Assembly (NCBI GenBank): GCA_028285545.1
Contig: JANQPA010000114.1
Coordinates: 92,233-156,232 of the forward strand
Reading direction: 5' to 3'
DNA length: 64,000 nt
From: Saprospiraceae bacterium
GTDB lineage: Bacteria; Bacteroidota; Bacteroidia; Chitinophagales; Saprospiraceae
This document shows positions 8,435-17,104 of the stretch, piece by piece. Positions within the stretch are counted from its first letter, which is position 1. Each line of letters starts with the position of its first letter. A program made the position numbers and the translations under genes. A model generated the notes under the pieces. It ran no database searches, was not told where the DNA came from, and was given only the letters and a program-made list of their open reading frames with translations.

Positions 8435-10381
8435 ATGTGTGGATTAGCAGGTTTTACCGGGTTTTCCAATAATTGGGAATTGGCCGAAAGAGCCAATATT
8501 ATTCAAAAACATAGAGGGCCAGATAACCAGGAATCCTGGAGTGATGATTTTATTGCTTTGGCACATCAACGTCTTTCTATAATAGATCTTAGTGAGGCAG
8601 GGAATCAGCCCTTTCATAAAGGAGACTTAGTACTGGTATTTAATGGGGAGATTTATAATTACCAGGCTTTGAGGGAGGTGTTGGTTAAGGAAAAACAATG
8701 CCAATTTAATTCTTCCTCAGATACAGAGGTTATCCTCGAAATGTTTCAACACTATGGTTCCGAGTGTCTGGACTTTTTTGAAGGGATGTTTGTATTTGCG
8801 ATATATAATAAGAAAAAAGGAGATTTATTTATAGCCAGAGATCCATTTGGAATAAAGCCATTATTCTACACTCAGATTGGACAGGCTTTTGCCTTTAGTT
8901 CCGAGCTAAAAACACTGGTTGATGTTCCTGGGTTTAACAAAACCATTAATCCTAAAGCTTTGGTAAGCTGCCTGAATTACATTTGGATTTCTGGAAATGA
9001 AACCATGTTTGAAGGTTGCTTTAAACTCCCTCCAGGACATTTTTTGACTTACTCAAAAGACCAGGAGTTAAGTATAAAAAAATACTGGGACCTTGAAGAT
9101 TTTGGTCAATCCTATTCTAAAATTGAGGAGAAAGAGAAAATTAGAGAGATAGAAAAGGAGATGGAATCTTCTGTCAGGCGACATATGGTCGCTGACGTAC
9201 CGGTAAGTAGTTTCTTGAGTGGTGGCCTTGATTCCTCCTTAATTTCTGTCCTTGCCAAAAAAATTAATGAAAAGCTATCCACTTATACCATAGGCACAAA
9301 TACTAAGGACAAAAAGGTGGAGAGCATGCCTGATGATGAGCGATATGCCTTAAAATTGGCTCAAAAATACAAGTTTGATCATCATGTGATTAAAATAAGC
9401 CCCTCTATACTAAAGGATTTACCCTTTATCGTCAGGACACTCGATGAACCCATTGGTGATCCAGCAGCCATAAATACCTATTTAATTTGTAAAGCCGCCC
9501 GTAAAAAAGGGGTAAAGGTATTACTATCAGGTATGGGAGCTGATGAAATATTTTTTGGCTATCGTCGACAAAAAGCCAGTGTTTATGCTTTGATATTTAA
9601 CAGACTTCCCTATCCAATTAAATCCCTGATCAACTATGTGGTCCAACTTATGCCAGTTAAGATTGGAGCTAAAGGATTTAAATTAGGACGATGGGCAAAA
9701 CGCTTTATGGATTTTGCCATGCTTCCACCTGAAGAAGCCTATATGAGAAGCTATTCTTATTATGATCCAGACCAATTGAAAATGCTGCTGGATAAGGACT
9801 ATTGGCCGGCCATTGATCAAATCAGGGCAGAACATAAAGACATTTTTAATTCCAAATTCAAAGGAGATTATGTCAATCAAATCTGTCATACCGACATCAA
9901 TATGTTCATGGTAGGACTTAATCTAACTTATACAGATAGGGCATCTATGGCAGCCTCGGTCGAAGTAAGAGTGCCTTTTATTGATAAGAAGATAATCAAC
10001 ACCGCAATGAGTATTCCTGGTAAACAAAAATACCAGAAAAGAGAATCGAAATATATCTTGAAAAAAGCTGCTGAGAAGTTCCTTCCAAAGGAAATCATTT
10101 ATCGGCCAAAAGCATCTTTTGGGGCTCCTATCAGATCCTGGGTTTCTAAGGACTTAAGAGCCTTGGTGGATGACCTTTTGTCGGAAAAAAATATTAAAAA
10201 AAGAGGCATCTTCAATTACAATTATATTCGAAATTTAATTGAAAAAGATAGAAAAGGGCTAGAAGATAACGCATACCAAATATATCAATTATTGACACTT
10301 GAACTCTGGTTCAGAGCTTTTATTGATACTGAAAATATACCTTTTGAAACTTCTGCCCAGCCATCAACACAACCCCATTAA
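8435..10381 (+). CDS. asnB: Asparagine synthetase (glutamine-hydrolysing)-like amidotransferase
   Basis: A 648-residue protein with both AsnB domains. The N-terminal class II glutaminase begins directly with the catalytic Cys2 (MCGLAGF), which fixes the start, and contains KHRGPD and FNGEIYN. The C-terminal ATP-pyrophosphatase domain has the PP-loop SGGLDSS at residues 262-268 and LSGMGADEIFFGY. The family forms an amide from a carboxylate, ATP and glutamine. In polysaccharide loci, paralogues are thought to amidate sugar acids rather than make free asparagine. I infer that role from the neighbourhood, but ordinary asparagine synthesis cannot be excluded. Confidence 0.9.
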   Translation: MCGLAGFTGFSNNWELAERANIIQKHRGPDNQESWSDDFIALAHQRLSIIDLSEAGNQPFHKGDLVLVFNGEIYNYQALREVLVKEKQCQFNSSSDTEVILEMFQHYGSECLDFFEGMFVFAIYNKKKGDLFIARDPFGIKPLFYTQIGQAFAFSSELKTLVDVPGFNKTINPKALVSCLNYIWISGNETMFEGCFKLPPGHFLTYSKDQELSIKKYWDLEDFGQSYSKIEEKEKIREIEKEMESSVRRHMVADVPVSSFLSGGLDSSLISVLAKKINEKLSTYTIGTNTKDKKVESMPDDERYALKLAQKYKFDHHVIKISPSILKDLPFIVRTLDEPIGDPAAINTYLICKAARKKGVKVLLSGMGADEIFFGYRRQKASVYALIFNRLPYPIKSLINYVVQLMPVKIGAKGFKLGRWAKRFMDFAMLPPEEAYMRSYSYYDPDQLKMLLDKDYWPAIDQIRAEHKDIFNSKFKGDYVNQICHTDINMFMVGLNLTYTDRASMAASVEVRVPFIDKKIINTAMSIPGKQKYQKRESKYILKKAAEKFLPKEIIYRPKASFGAPIRSWVSKDLRALVDDLLSEKNIKKRGIFNYNYIRNLIEKDRKGLEDNAYQIYQLLTLELWFRAFIDTENIPFETSAQPSTQPH

Positions 10382-10431
10382 TGGTTTTTTTTAGCGTAAA
10401 CAAAATAAACAAACAAAACTTACTTCATTAA

Positions 10432-11319
10432 ATGGCAAAATCCAAAACAACTAGTATAAGGGAATTCTGGACAAACCAGCCAGTGGGGAATAATTTTATC
10501 CCCTACGAAAAAAATAAATCCTTCTACGAAAAATATGATGCCTTTCGATATCGGACAGAGGGGCATATTTTATGGGAATTAGATCAAATTGACTTTAAGG
10601 AAAAAAGAGTTTTAGAAATAGGAGTCGGTCAAGGCTCAGATTCTATGCAAATTATTAAGAGAGGAGCACTCTTTTATGGGTTGGATCTCACCAGAGAGTC
10701 CGTTCGAAGGGTGAAGGAAAGAATGTCTTTTTTCGGAAATGAATATGAAGAAATTAAGGAGGGAAATGCAGAAAAGCTAGGATATCAGGATGCCTCCTTC
10801 GATTTAGTGTATTCCCATGGAGTAATCCACCATTCTGAAAATATTGAAAAGATAATAGAACAAATTCATCGCGTTTTGATCCCGAGAGGACAGGCTATCG
10901 TAATGTTGTATCACAAAAACTCCCTCAATTACCATTGGAGCATTACGGTGTTGCGAAGGGTGGGCCTCATCTTGCTTTACATTTTTCCCTTTTTGACCCC
11001 CTTAGCTTCGAAAATTACTGGTGAACCCATTTATAGGATAAAAAAGCATTTGATGGCTTTTAAAAAACAAGGCCTTTCTTATCTAAAAATGGAAACCTTT
11101 ATTCATAAATCCACAGACGGACCAGATAATGTCTTCTCCTCGGTATGGACAAAAAAAGAAGCTCGAGAGTTGTTCAAAAACTTTAGTGAAATTGACACCA
11201 ATGTTCACTTTCTAAATGAACGCCATTTAATGGGTTTGCAATACTTACTACCGAAATTTATTAAAAATGCAATTGCCAGACGTTTCGGTTGGCACCTTTG
11301 GATAAAAGCAAAAAAATGA
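10432..11319 (+). CDS. Class I SAM-dependent methyltransferase
   Basis: A 295-residue protein with a Rossmann-type SAM site: VLEIGVGQGSDSMQI (motif I, about residues 58-72), YGLDLTRESVRR (motif II acidic residue), and ASFDLVYSHGVIHHSENIEKI (motif IV/post-motif IV). The C-terminal part is basic and aromatic. Its stop codon overlaps the ATG of the next gene (ATGA), implying coupled translation. The expected product is a methylated sugar or lipid intermediate of the polysaccharide; the acceptor atom is unknown. Confidence 0.88.
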   Translation: MAKSKTTSIREFWTNQPVGNNFIPYEKNKSFYEKYDAFRYRTEGHILWELDQIDFKEKRVLEIGVGQGSDSMQIIKRGALFYGLDLTRESVRRVKERMSFFGNEYEEIKEGNAEKLGYQDASFDLVYSHGVIHHSENIEKIIEQIHRVLIPRGQAIVMLYHKNSLNYHWSITVLRRVGLILLYIFPFLTPLASKITGEPIYRIKKHLMAFKKQGLSYLKMETFIHKSTDGPDNVFSSVWTKKEARELFKNFSEIDTNVHFLNERHLMGLQYLLPKFIKNAIARRFGWHLWIKAKK

Positions 11320-13475
11320 AGCAAGTAATACAAAATTTTAAGACAGGAGAATTATATGTTGATACAGTACCTGTACCTTCCATTTCTGAAGGGATGGTAT
11401 TGGTAAGAAATGAGTATTCCTTAATTAGTGCCGGTACAGAACGAGGGACTGTTAAAACAGCCAAAGCGAATTTATTGGGGAAGGCCAGACAAAGGCCAGA
11501 TCTGGTAGCTCAGGTTCTTCAGAACGTAAAAAAAGAGGGCTTGTCTGCTACCATTCAGAAAGTTAGAACAAAGTTAGATTCTTTAAAAGCTTTAGGCTAT
11601 AGTACTGCCGGAACAGTGGTCGCTTCAATGGATAAAGAAGGCTTGTTTAAACCAGGAGATCGAGTAGCCTGTGCAGGGCAGGATTATGCCTCCCATGCTG
11701 AATTTGTAGCCATACCTCAAAACCTGGTGGCCAAAATACCTGAAAATGTTAGCTCTGAAGAAGCTGCTTTCACTACTTTAGGAGCCATCGCCATGCAGGG
11801 CATCCGTCAGGCGCAGCCCTCCCTGGGTGAAAAAGTATGTGTAGTGGGGCTGGGATTGTTGGGACAAATAACAAGCCAGCTGCTAAAAGCCAATGGTTGC
11901 AGCGTTTTTGGCATTGATTTGAATGATGATTTGGTCAAGCTTGCCAAAGATACTGGCTTGGATTTTGCGATGAATCGTTCAAATACAAATCTTACTTCAG
12001 CTACCAACAACGTTACCGATGGTCATGGCTTTGATAGTGTAATAATTACTGCCGGCACTTCTTCCAATGACCCAATCATTCTTTCCTCCGAATTGGCTCG
12101 AAAAAAAGGTAAAATAGTGGTAGTCGGTACCGTAAAAATGGATATTCCTAAATACCCTCACTTCTTTAAAAAGGAATTAGATCTGAAAATGTCTTGTTCG
12201 TACGGACCAGGTAGGTATGATGTAAACTATGAAGATTTGGGGAATGACTATCCTTTTGCTTATGTAAGATGGACAGAAAAGCGAAATATGGAAGCCTTTT
12301 TGGATCTCTTATCAAAAAAAGCCATAGATATTAAACCATTGATTACTCAAATATTTGACCTGGAAGAGGCTGAAAAAGCTTATGATATTGTTTTGGGTAA
12401 AGTCAAAGAAGCTCACATCGGCATATTGTTGAAATACAATAGTGGATTAACAGAAGTACCGGAAACTCTGGTAAAGGTCAACAACCAAGCCCTTTCTACG
12501 GTCAATGTTGGATTTATTGGAGCAGGTAGTTTTGCCCAAAGTTATTTAATTCCCAATGTGAAATCCTTTGGGGCTTCACTGCAAGGGGTAGTAACTTCAA
12601 GAGGGATTTCATCAAAAAATGTGGCCGACAAATTTAATTTTAATTTTTGTTCTTCCAATGTTTCTGATATCCTCGATAATCAAGAAATTAATACCGTATT
12701 TATTGCCACTCCTCATTCCTCTCATGCCGATTTGATAATTGGTGCCTTAGAAGCTGGTAAGAAGGTTTTTGTGGAAAAACCTCTGGCCCTAAACATGGAG
12801 CAGTTTCTGAAGGTACGAGAAGCCCAATCAAAACATAAACATCCCGTATTTGTAGGGTTCAACAGGCGTTTCGCACCTGTAAGCCAGCAAATAAAATCAA
12901 TATTTGAATCCTCTATGGAGCCCTTAATTATAAATATTAGAGTCAATGCCGGATATATTCCAAAAGACCACTGGCTTCAAATTCCTGAAATTGGGGGAGG
13001 GCGCATTATAGGTGAAGTCTGTCATTTTGTTGATTTGATGCAGTTTTTTACCGATGCTGAACCAGTTAAAGTTTTTGCTGAATCTATTGATTCTAAAAAT
13101 GATAAAATAACTACCTCAGACAATGTCAGCATTATGCTTAAGTTCTCAGATGGTTCTATGGGGCATATTAATTACATAGCCAATGGAGATAAGGCTATGC
13201 CGAAAGAAAGAATAGAAGTTTTTGGTGGTGGCAAAGTTGGTGTCATCAATGATTTTCGAAGTGGTGAGATATATAATCAGGGAAAAGTACGCAAAGTAAA
13301 ATCCCTGGGGAAGGGCCATAAAGAAGAAGTCCAGTCTTTTCTGGAAACTGCATCTAAAGGACTTGAAATGCCAATAAGTTTTAGGTCCATTTGCTTGACT
13401 ACGCTTACCACCTTTAAAATATTAGATAGCATCTCTACAGGATTGCCGCAGATGATTGAATTAGAAAAAAAATAG
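11316..13475 (+). CDS. Bi-domain oxidoreductase: MDR dehydrogenase fused to Gfo/Idh/MocA
   Basis: A 719-residue fusion. The N-terminal half is a medium-chain dehydrogenase with Rossmann motif VVGLGLLGQITSQLL. The usual catalytic-zinc Cys position reads SAGTERG and no four-Cys structural zinc cluster is visible. The second half, from about residue 396, is Gfo/Idh/MocA-like: VGFIGAGSFAQSYL, the catalytic-type EKP motif (E487-K488-P489) and GEVCHFVD. I chose the ATG at 11316 because it forms an ATGA overlap with the preceding stop; an upstream TTG adds nine unlikely residues. The fusion type recurs in exopolysaccharide loci. Redox editing of a nucleotide sugar or uronate is inferred. Confidence 0.9.
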   Translation: MKQVIQNFKTGELYVDTVPVPSISEGMVLVRNEYSLISAGTERGTVKTAKANLLGKARQRPDLVAQVLQNVKKEGLSATIQKVRTKLDSLKALGYSTAGTVVASMDKEGLFKPGDRVACAGQDYASHAEFVAIPQNLVAKIPENVSSEEAAFTTLGAIAMQGIRQAQPSLGEKVCVVGLGLLGQITSQLLKANGCSVFGIDLNDDLVKLAKDTGLDFAMNRSNTNLTSATNNVTDGHGFDSVIITAGTSSNDPIILSSELARKKGKIVVVGTVKMDIPKYPHFFKKELDLKMSCSYGPGRYDVNYEDLGNDYPFAYVRWTEKRNMEAFLDLLSKKAIDIKPLITQIFDLEEAEKAYDIVLGKVKEAHIGILLKYNSGLTEVPETLVKVNNQALSTVNVGFIGAGSFAQSYLIPNVKSFGASLQGVVTSRGISSKNVADKFNFNFCSSNVSDILDNQEINTVFIATPHSSHADLIIGALEAGKKVFVEKPLALNMEQFLKVREAQSKHKHPVFVGFNRRFAPVSQQIKSIFESSMEPLIINIRVNAGYIPKDHWLQIPEIGGGRIIGEVCHFVDLMQFFTDAEPVKVFAESIDSKNDKITTSDNVSIMLKFSDGSMGHINYIANGDKAMPKERIEVFGGGKVGVINDFRSGEIYNQGKVRKVKSLGKGHKEEVQSFLETASKGLEMPISFRSICLTTLTTFKILDSISTGLPQMIELEKK

Positions 13476-13508
13476 CGCTTTCAAGAATTCTGGAAAAACG
13501 GAAGGAAC

Positions 13509-14630
13509 ATGAAAAAATTGATACTTTTAATAGAGGATGATTTTGAGCTAATGGGGAATGGCCTGGGGAATGTAGCCTACCATCAATATATTCCGGGCAA
13601 CTTTTTGATGAATGTGGCAGAAGCGATTGACATCAAATTGACCTTTATGGTGGATGTCGCCCAGCAACTTGTTGTCAGGCAATATTCTCATAAGAATGCC
13701 AATCTGAAATTTCAGGAAAAATTATGGGATGAAACCATTCAACTGATAAAAAGAAGGGGCTTTGATGTTCAATTGCACCTTCATCCACAGTGGCTTGATG
13801 CTAAATTTGACGGGACACATTTTAAATTGGGGAATAACTGGAATTTGGGAAGAACTCCACGACCTCAGCAAACAAAATTAATTGAGGATTCAATTGCCTA
13901 TCTAACTGATCTGCTAAAACCTGTTGATCCCAATTATAAGGTGCATGCCTATAAAGCCGGTTCATGGGGGATGCAACCCTCTGAAGATCTGTTCAACTGT
14001 CTGGCCGATAATGGAATTAAAGTGGTCATGGGAGTCCGTAAGGGGATGAAAATTGATTCCGCCGGAGTGGATTATACCAGCCTTGAGGAGCCTGTTTTTC
14101 CTTACTTTCCTAATTATAAGGATATTAATAAGGTTGGTCAGCAAGGGGATATTTCCATAATCCCTTTATGTTATTATGCCCCTAATTTATTCACTTTTGG
14201 CCAGCTTGCATTTAATCTTAGCCTCCGAAAAATATTCTCTAAGCCTGACTACAACATATTTTATAATAAAAAGGTACCCAAAGAAATACAATCGGTCAAT
14301 GGTATAAAAGGGAAACAGTTGCTGAAATTAGGATTTCGCCCCTATTTGACCCAACTGAAAATGAGTAATGAACCTTTTAGTTATTTGAAAAAATCATTTG
14401 ATGCTGTTTATAATCGCCTTAGTAGATATGATGTGGATCATATTCCGGTAGTTTTGGAAAGTCATACCAAGCATTACATCGGGAACTACCACAATATTGA
14501 AAGATTTCTAAACTATATCGCCAATCGGTACCATGATAAAGTAGAGTTTAGTGATCTGACAACCTATATTAATTCTCATCTACAAGACACGCAAATTAAA
14601 TCGAATGAAACTGCCAACGCATATCACTAA
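13509..14630 (+). CDS. NodB-like polysaccharide deacetylase family protein (divergent)
   Basis: A 373-residue protein whose conserved points match the NodB/glycoside deacetylase superfamily in order. IEDDFE near the N-terminus (D10-D11) sits in the position of the metal-binding motif 1. FDVQLHLHPQW (H90, H92) replaces motif 2. HAYKAGSWGMQP resembles motif 3, and VVLESHTKHY near the C-terminus supplies the late His. The substitutions are large enough that activity is not assured. It overlaps the next gene by 26 nt, so the two are probably made together. A hydrolytic role on an N- or O-acyl sugar is inferred. Confidence 0.68.
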   Translation: MKKLILLIEDDFELMGNGLGNVAYHQYIPGNFLMNVAEAIDIKLTFMVDVAQQLVVRQYSHKNANLKFQEKLWDETIQLIKRRGFDVQLHLHPQWLDAKFDGTHFKLGNNWNLGRTPRPQQTKLIEDSIAYLTDLLKPVDPNYKVHAYKAGSWGMQPSEDLFNCLADNGIKVVMGVRKGMKIDSAGVDYTSLEEPVFPYFPNYKDINKVGQQGDISIIPLCYYAPNLFTFGQLAFNLSLRKIFSKPDYNIFYNKKVPKEIQSVNGIKGKQLLKLGFRPYLTQLKMSNEPFSYLKKSFDAVYNRLSRYDVDHIPVVLESHTKHYIGNYHNIERFLNYIANRYHDKVEFSDLTTYINSHLQDTQIKSNETANAYH

Positions 14631-15756
14631 AATTCATCCTGGCTCACTAACTGAGGAATTAACAGGAATAAATACAGAGGCCTATTTTCAAAATGAATTC
14701 TCTTATCAAGACTTATTTGATGAGGACTTTGATGAATGGGATAAAATAAAATCCCATTTTAGGAATGATTTTCTGTTTTTTGAAAGGGCCCTTTTTAAAC
14801 TTCATTTTCGCAGAAAAAAGGAATTTAATCTCAACCAGCGAAGGAACATTCTTAAGTTTTTGGCTATTGGATATTATTTTTCAAAAGACATAAGATTTTT
14901 TAATGAGTTTCTTTTTTTTTATGATGGAAAGGAAAGTCACACTCCGTTATACAATCTGGTTATAAGCTATTTTCATCAAAACTTAGATGGGGAACCATTT
15001 CACCCTTATCCCTTGGCTTCTCGCGCTGAAGTAAAAGCCTGGACTAATGAGTTCAACAAAGAAAAAGAGTCAAAGAATACTGACCTTACAAAAAAAATGA
15101 CCATAGGATTAATTGGCCTTCCTCTCTTTTTTTATAAAATCAAAAAACAATTGGAACAGCTAGGTTTTAATGTCAAAGTATATTTTGTACCCTACCACGC
15201 CAATAAAAAGGTACGTTTTTTGATCAAATACAAAATGTTATGGAAACTGTTAGGTCTTTTGAAAAAATTGCCCTCATTTAAGACCTTGAACTATCCTGTA
15301 AATAGCAAGAAGATTAAGGCAAAGATTTTACAAGATCAACCGGAGATAGGTTTCCACAAACTAGGTTTTATCATTAGAGAAAATATTTATTCAGCCTTTC
15401 CAAAAGGATTGATAAATGACCATTGGGGGGTCCTGCCTTATGTGAGAGGAAGATCCACCATAGAATACTCTTTATTATTCGGATTTCCAGTTGCGGCAAC
15501 GACTCATTTTATTGAAAAAACCATTGATACGGGTAATTTGGTGCAAGTTTTTACTTATGATATAGACCATTTAAAAACCATTAATGAAATAAAGAAAAAG
15601 GTCAAATCAGATCTGACCAATAGAGCAGTGGAAAGCATTTATCGCTATTCTCAGGATGAAAATATAGTAATTCCAAATGACACTCAAAAAGGATTAACCT
15701 TTTATTCTATGCATTCATTTTTGACCAACTATATTGAAAAAAACATCTTGTCATAA
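14605..15756 (+). CDS. Formyltransferase-like protein with an unrecognised N-terminal domain
   Basis: A 383-residue protein. Residues 1-160 are helical, charged and match nothing I recognise. From about residue 165 (MTIGLIGLPLFFYKIKKQL) a Rossmann-like domain begins. It carries the formyltransferase signature: N271-D-H273 followed by LPYVRGRS, then TTHFIEKTIDTG with D308. In methionyl-tRNA and sugar N-formyltransferases the catalytic triad is Asn, His, Asp with the same order and about the same spacing (37 residues from Asn to Asp here). Transfer of a formyl group from formyl-tetrahydrofolate to a sugar amine is inferred. A hydrolase reusing the fold is the alternative. Confidence 0.65.
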   Translation: MKLPTHITKIHPGSLTEELTGINTEAYFQNEFSYQDLFDEDFDEWDKIKSHFRNDFLFFERALFKLHFRRKKEFNLNQRRNILKFLAIGYYFSKDIRFFNEFLFFYDGKESHTPLYNLVISYFHQNLDGEPFHPYPLASRAEVKAWTNEFNKEKESKNTDLTKKMTIGLIGLPLFFYKIKKQLEQLGFNVKVYFVPYHANKKVRFLIKYKMLWKLLGLLKKLPSFKTLNYPVNSKKIKAKILQDQPEIGFHKLGFIIRENIYSAFPKGLINDHWGVLPYVRGRSTIEYSLLFGFPVAATTHFIEKTIDTGNLVQVFTYDIDHLKTINEIKKKVKSDLTNRAVESIYRYSQDENIVIPNDTQKGLTFYSMHSFLTNYIEKNILS

Positions 15757-15816
15757 AGACAAAATTTTCTGTTCCAAAGAGTACATAAAACAAATAAAAC
15801 ACAAAACAGCTTTAAT

Positions 15817-17037
15817 ATGGACGCTAAGATTCGATCCTCTTTTGAAAAACTTAAGTCTTATTGTGAGGCAGAATCATTCAAAGGCTATGATCCTTATGAT
15901 GGTTTAAATAGTCGATTTTTCCAGTCACTCCCTATTATTAAAAATAATCGTATTGCTAAATTAATTTGGATTCAGGCCTTTAAAAGACTGCCTTTTAATT
16001 TGCGCAGAATATTTGCTGTCAAGAAAGATTATAACCCTAAAGCAATGGGATTGTTTTTATCTGGATACTGCGCTCTTTACCAAAAAGAACCTCTTCCAGA
16101 GTATTTGGAAAAAATCAGGTTTTTTATTGATAAAATTGAAAAGCTTACCACTGATGGATGGAGTGGAAAATGCTGGGGGTATAATTTCGATTGGCAAGCC
16201 AGAGCTTTTTTTCAGCCCAAGTTTACACCTACTGTGGTGGCTACCACCTTTGTCGCTCACTCCTTATTAGACGCCTATGAAATATTAAAAGAGGAAAAGC
16301 TTTTGTCTGCCGCCAGAAGTGCTTGTGATTTTATTCTGAAAGATCTAAATCGAACTTATGACGATAAGGGAAATTTCGCCTTTTCCTATTCTCCACTCGA
16401 TACCAGCGTAGTTTTCAACGCATCTTTACTCGGAAGTAGGTTGCTTGCAAGGGTTTATTCTTATTCTCAGGAAAAAGAATTGCTTGAAGAAGCTAAAAAA
16501 TCTGTAGACTTCTGTTGCAAATTTCAAAAAAATAATGGAGAATGGCCCTACGGAACCTATTCATTTCATCAGTGGGTGGATAATTTCCATACGGGATATA
16601 ATCTCGAATGTATCTCTGATTACATGTCCTATTCGAAGGATTATTCTTATAAAAAAAACCTGGAATTAGGCTTTGAATATTATATCAATACCTTTTTTAC
16701 TGAAGAAGGGATCCCTAAATATTATAACAATTCCGTCTATCCTATAGATATACACACCACATCCCAACTCATTATTACTTTGATAAAATTGGAAAAGCTT
16801 TCCGACAATAAGGATTTAATGGAAAGAGTTTTAAATTGGACCATTGAAAATATGCAATCTCCAAAAGGATTCTTTTATTTTCAATTGAAAAAATATATTT
16901 CCTCCAAAATTCCATATATGAGATGGGCACAGGCCTGGATGTTTTATGCATTTGCATATTTCCTTTCAAAAGCTGATGGCGAAAATGGAATTATTAATGT
17001 TATTGATAAAAAGACTTTGAATCATTACATTAATTAA
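15817..17037 (+). CDS. Alpha/alpha-toroid protein, possibly a polysaccharide-modifying enzyme
   Basis: A 406-residue soluble protein made of repeated helical hairpins, with Trp- and His-containing turns: WSGKCWGYNFDWQ, TTFVAHSLLDAYEIL, GEWPYGTYSFHQWVDNFHTG and RWAQAWMFYAFAYFL. This pattern fits the (alpha/alpha)6 barrel shared by terpene cyclase-like, glycoside hydrolase and epimerase families. No catalytic family signature is clear enough to name a reaction. No signal peptide is seen, so it probably acts in the cytoplasm. It lies 60 nt after the formyltransferase-like gene, suggesting the same pathway. Function unknown. Confidence 0.6.
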   Translation: MDAKIRSSFEKLKSYCEAESFKGYDPYDGLNSRFFQSLPIIKNNRIAKLIWIQAFKRLPFNLRRIFAVKKDYNPKAMGLFLSGYCALYQKEPLPEYLEKIRFFIDKIEKLTTDGWSGKCWGYNFDWQARAFFQPKFTPTVVATTFVAHSLLDAYEILKEEKLLSAARSACDFILKDLNRTYDDKGNFAFSYSPLDTSVVFNASLLGSRLLARVYSYSQEKELLEEAKKSVDFCCKFQKNNGEWPYGTYSFHQWVDNFHTGYNLECISDYMSYSKDYSYKKNLELGFEYYINTFFTEEGIPKYYNNSVYPIDIHTTSQLIITLIKLEKLSDNKDLMERVLNWTIENMQSPKGFFYFQLKKYISSKIPYMRWAQAWMFYAFAYFLSKADGENGIINVIDKKTLNHYIN

Positions 17038-17091
17038 AACTATTAAATTAAATATACGTACAAAATTAATATTAAATTAACTATCCCAAGC

Positions 17092-17097
17092 AAGGAG
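17092..17097 (+). promoter_or_regulatory. Strong Shine-Dalgarno sequence before wecB
   Basis: AAGGAG lies 7 nt before the ATG of the 2-epimerase gene. Most starts in this window lack such a site, as is usual in Bacteroidota, so this one stands out and supports the chosen start. Confidence 0.6.
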
Positions 17098-17104
17098 TAT
17101 AAAG

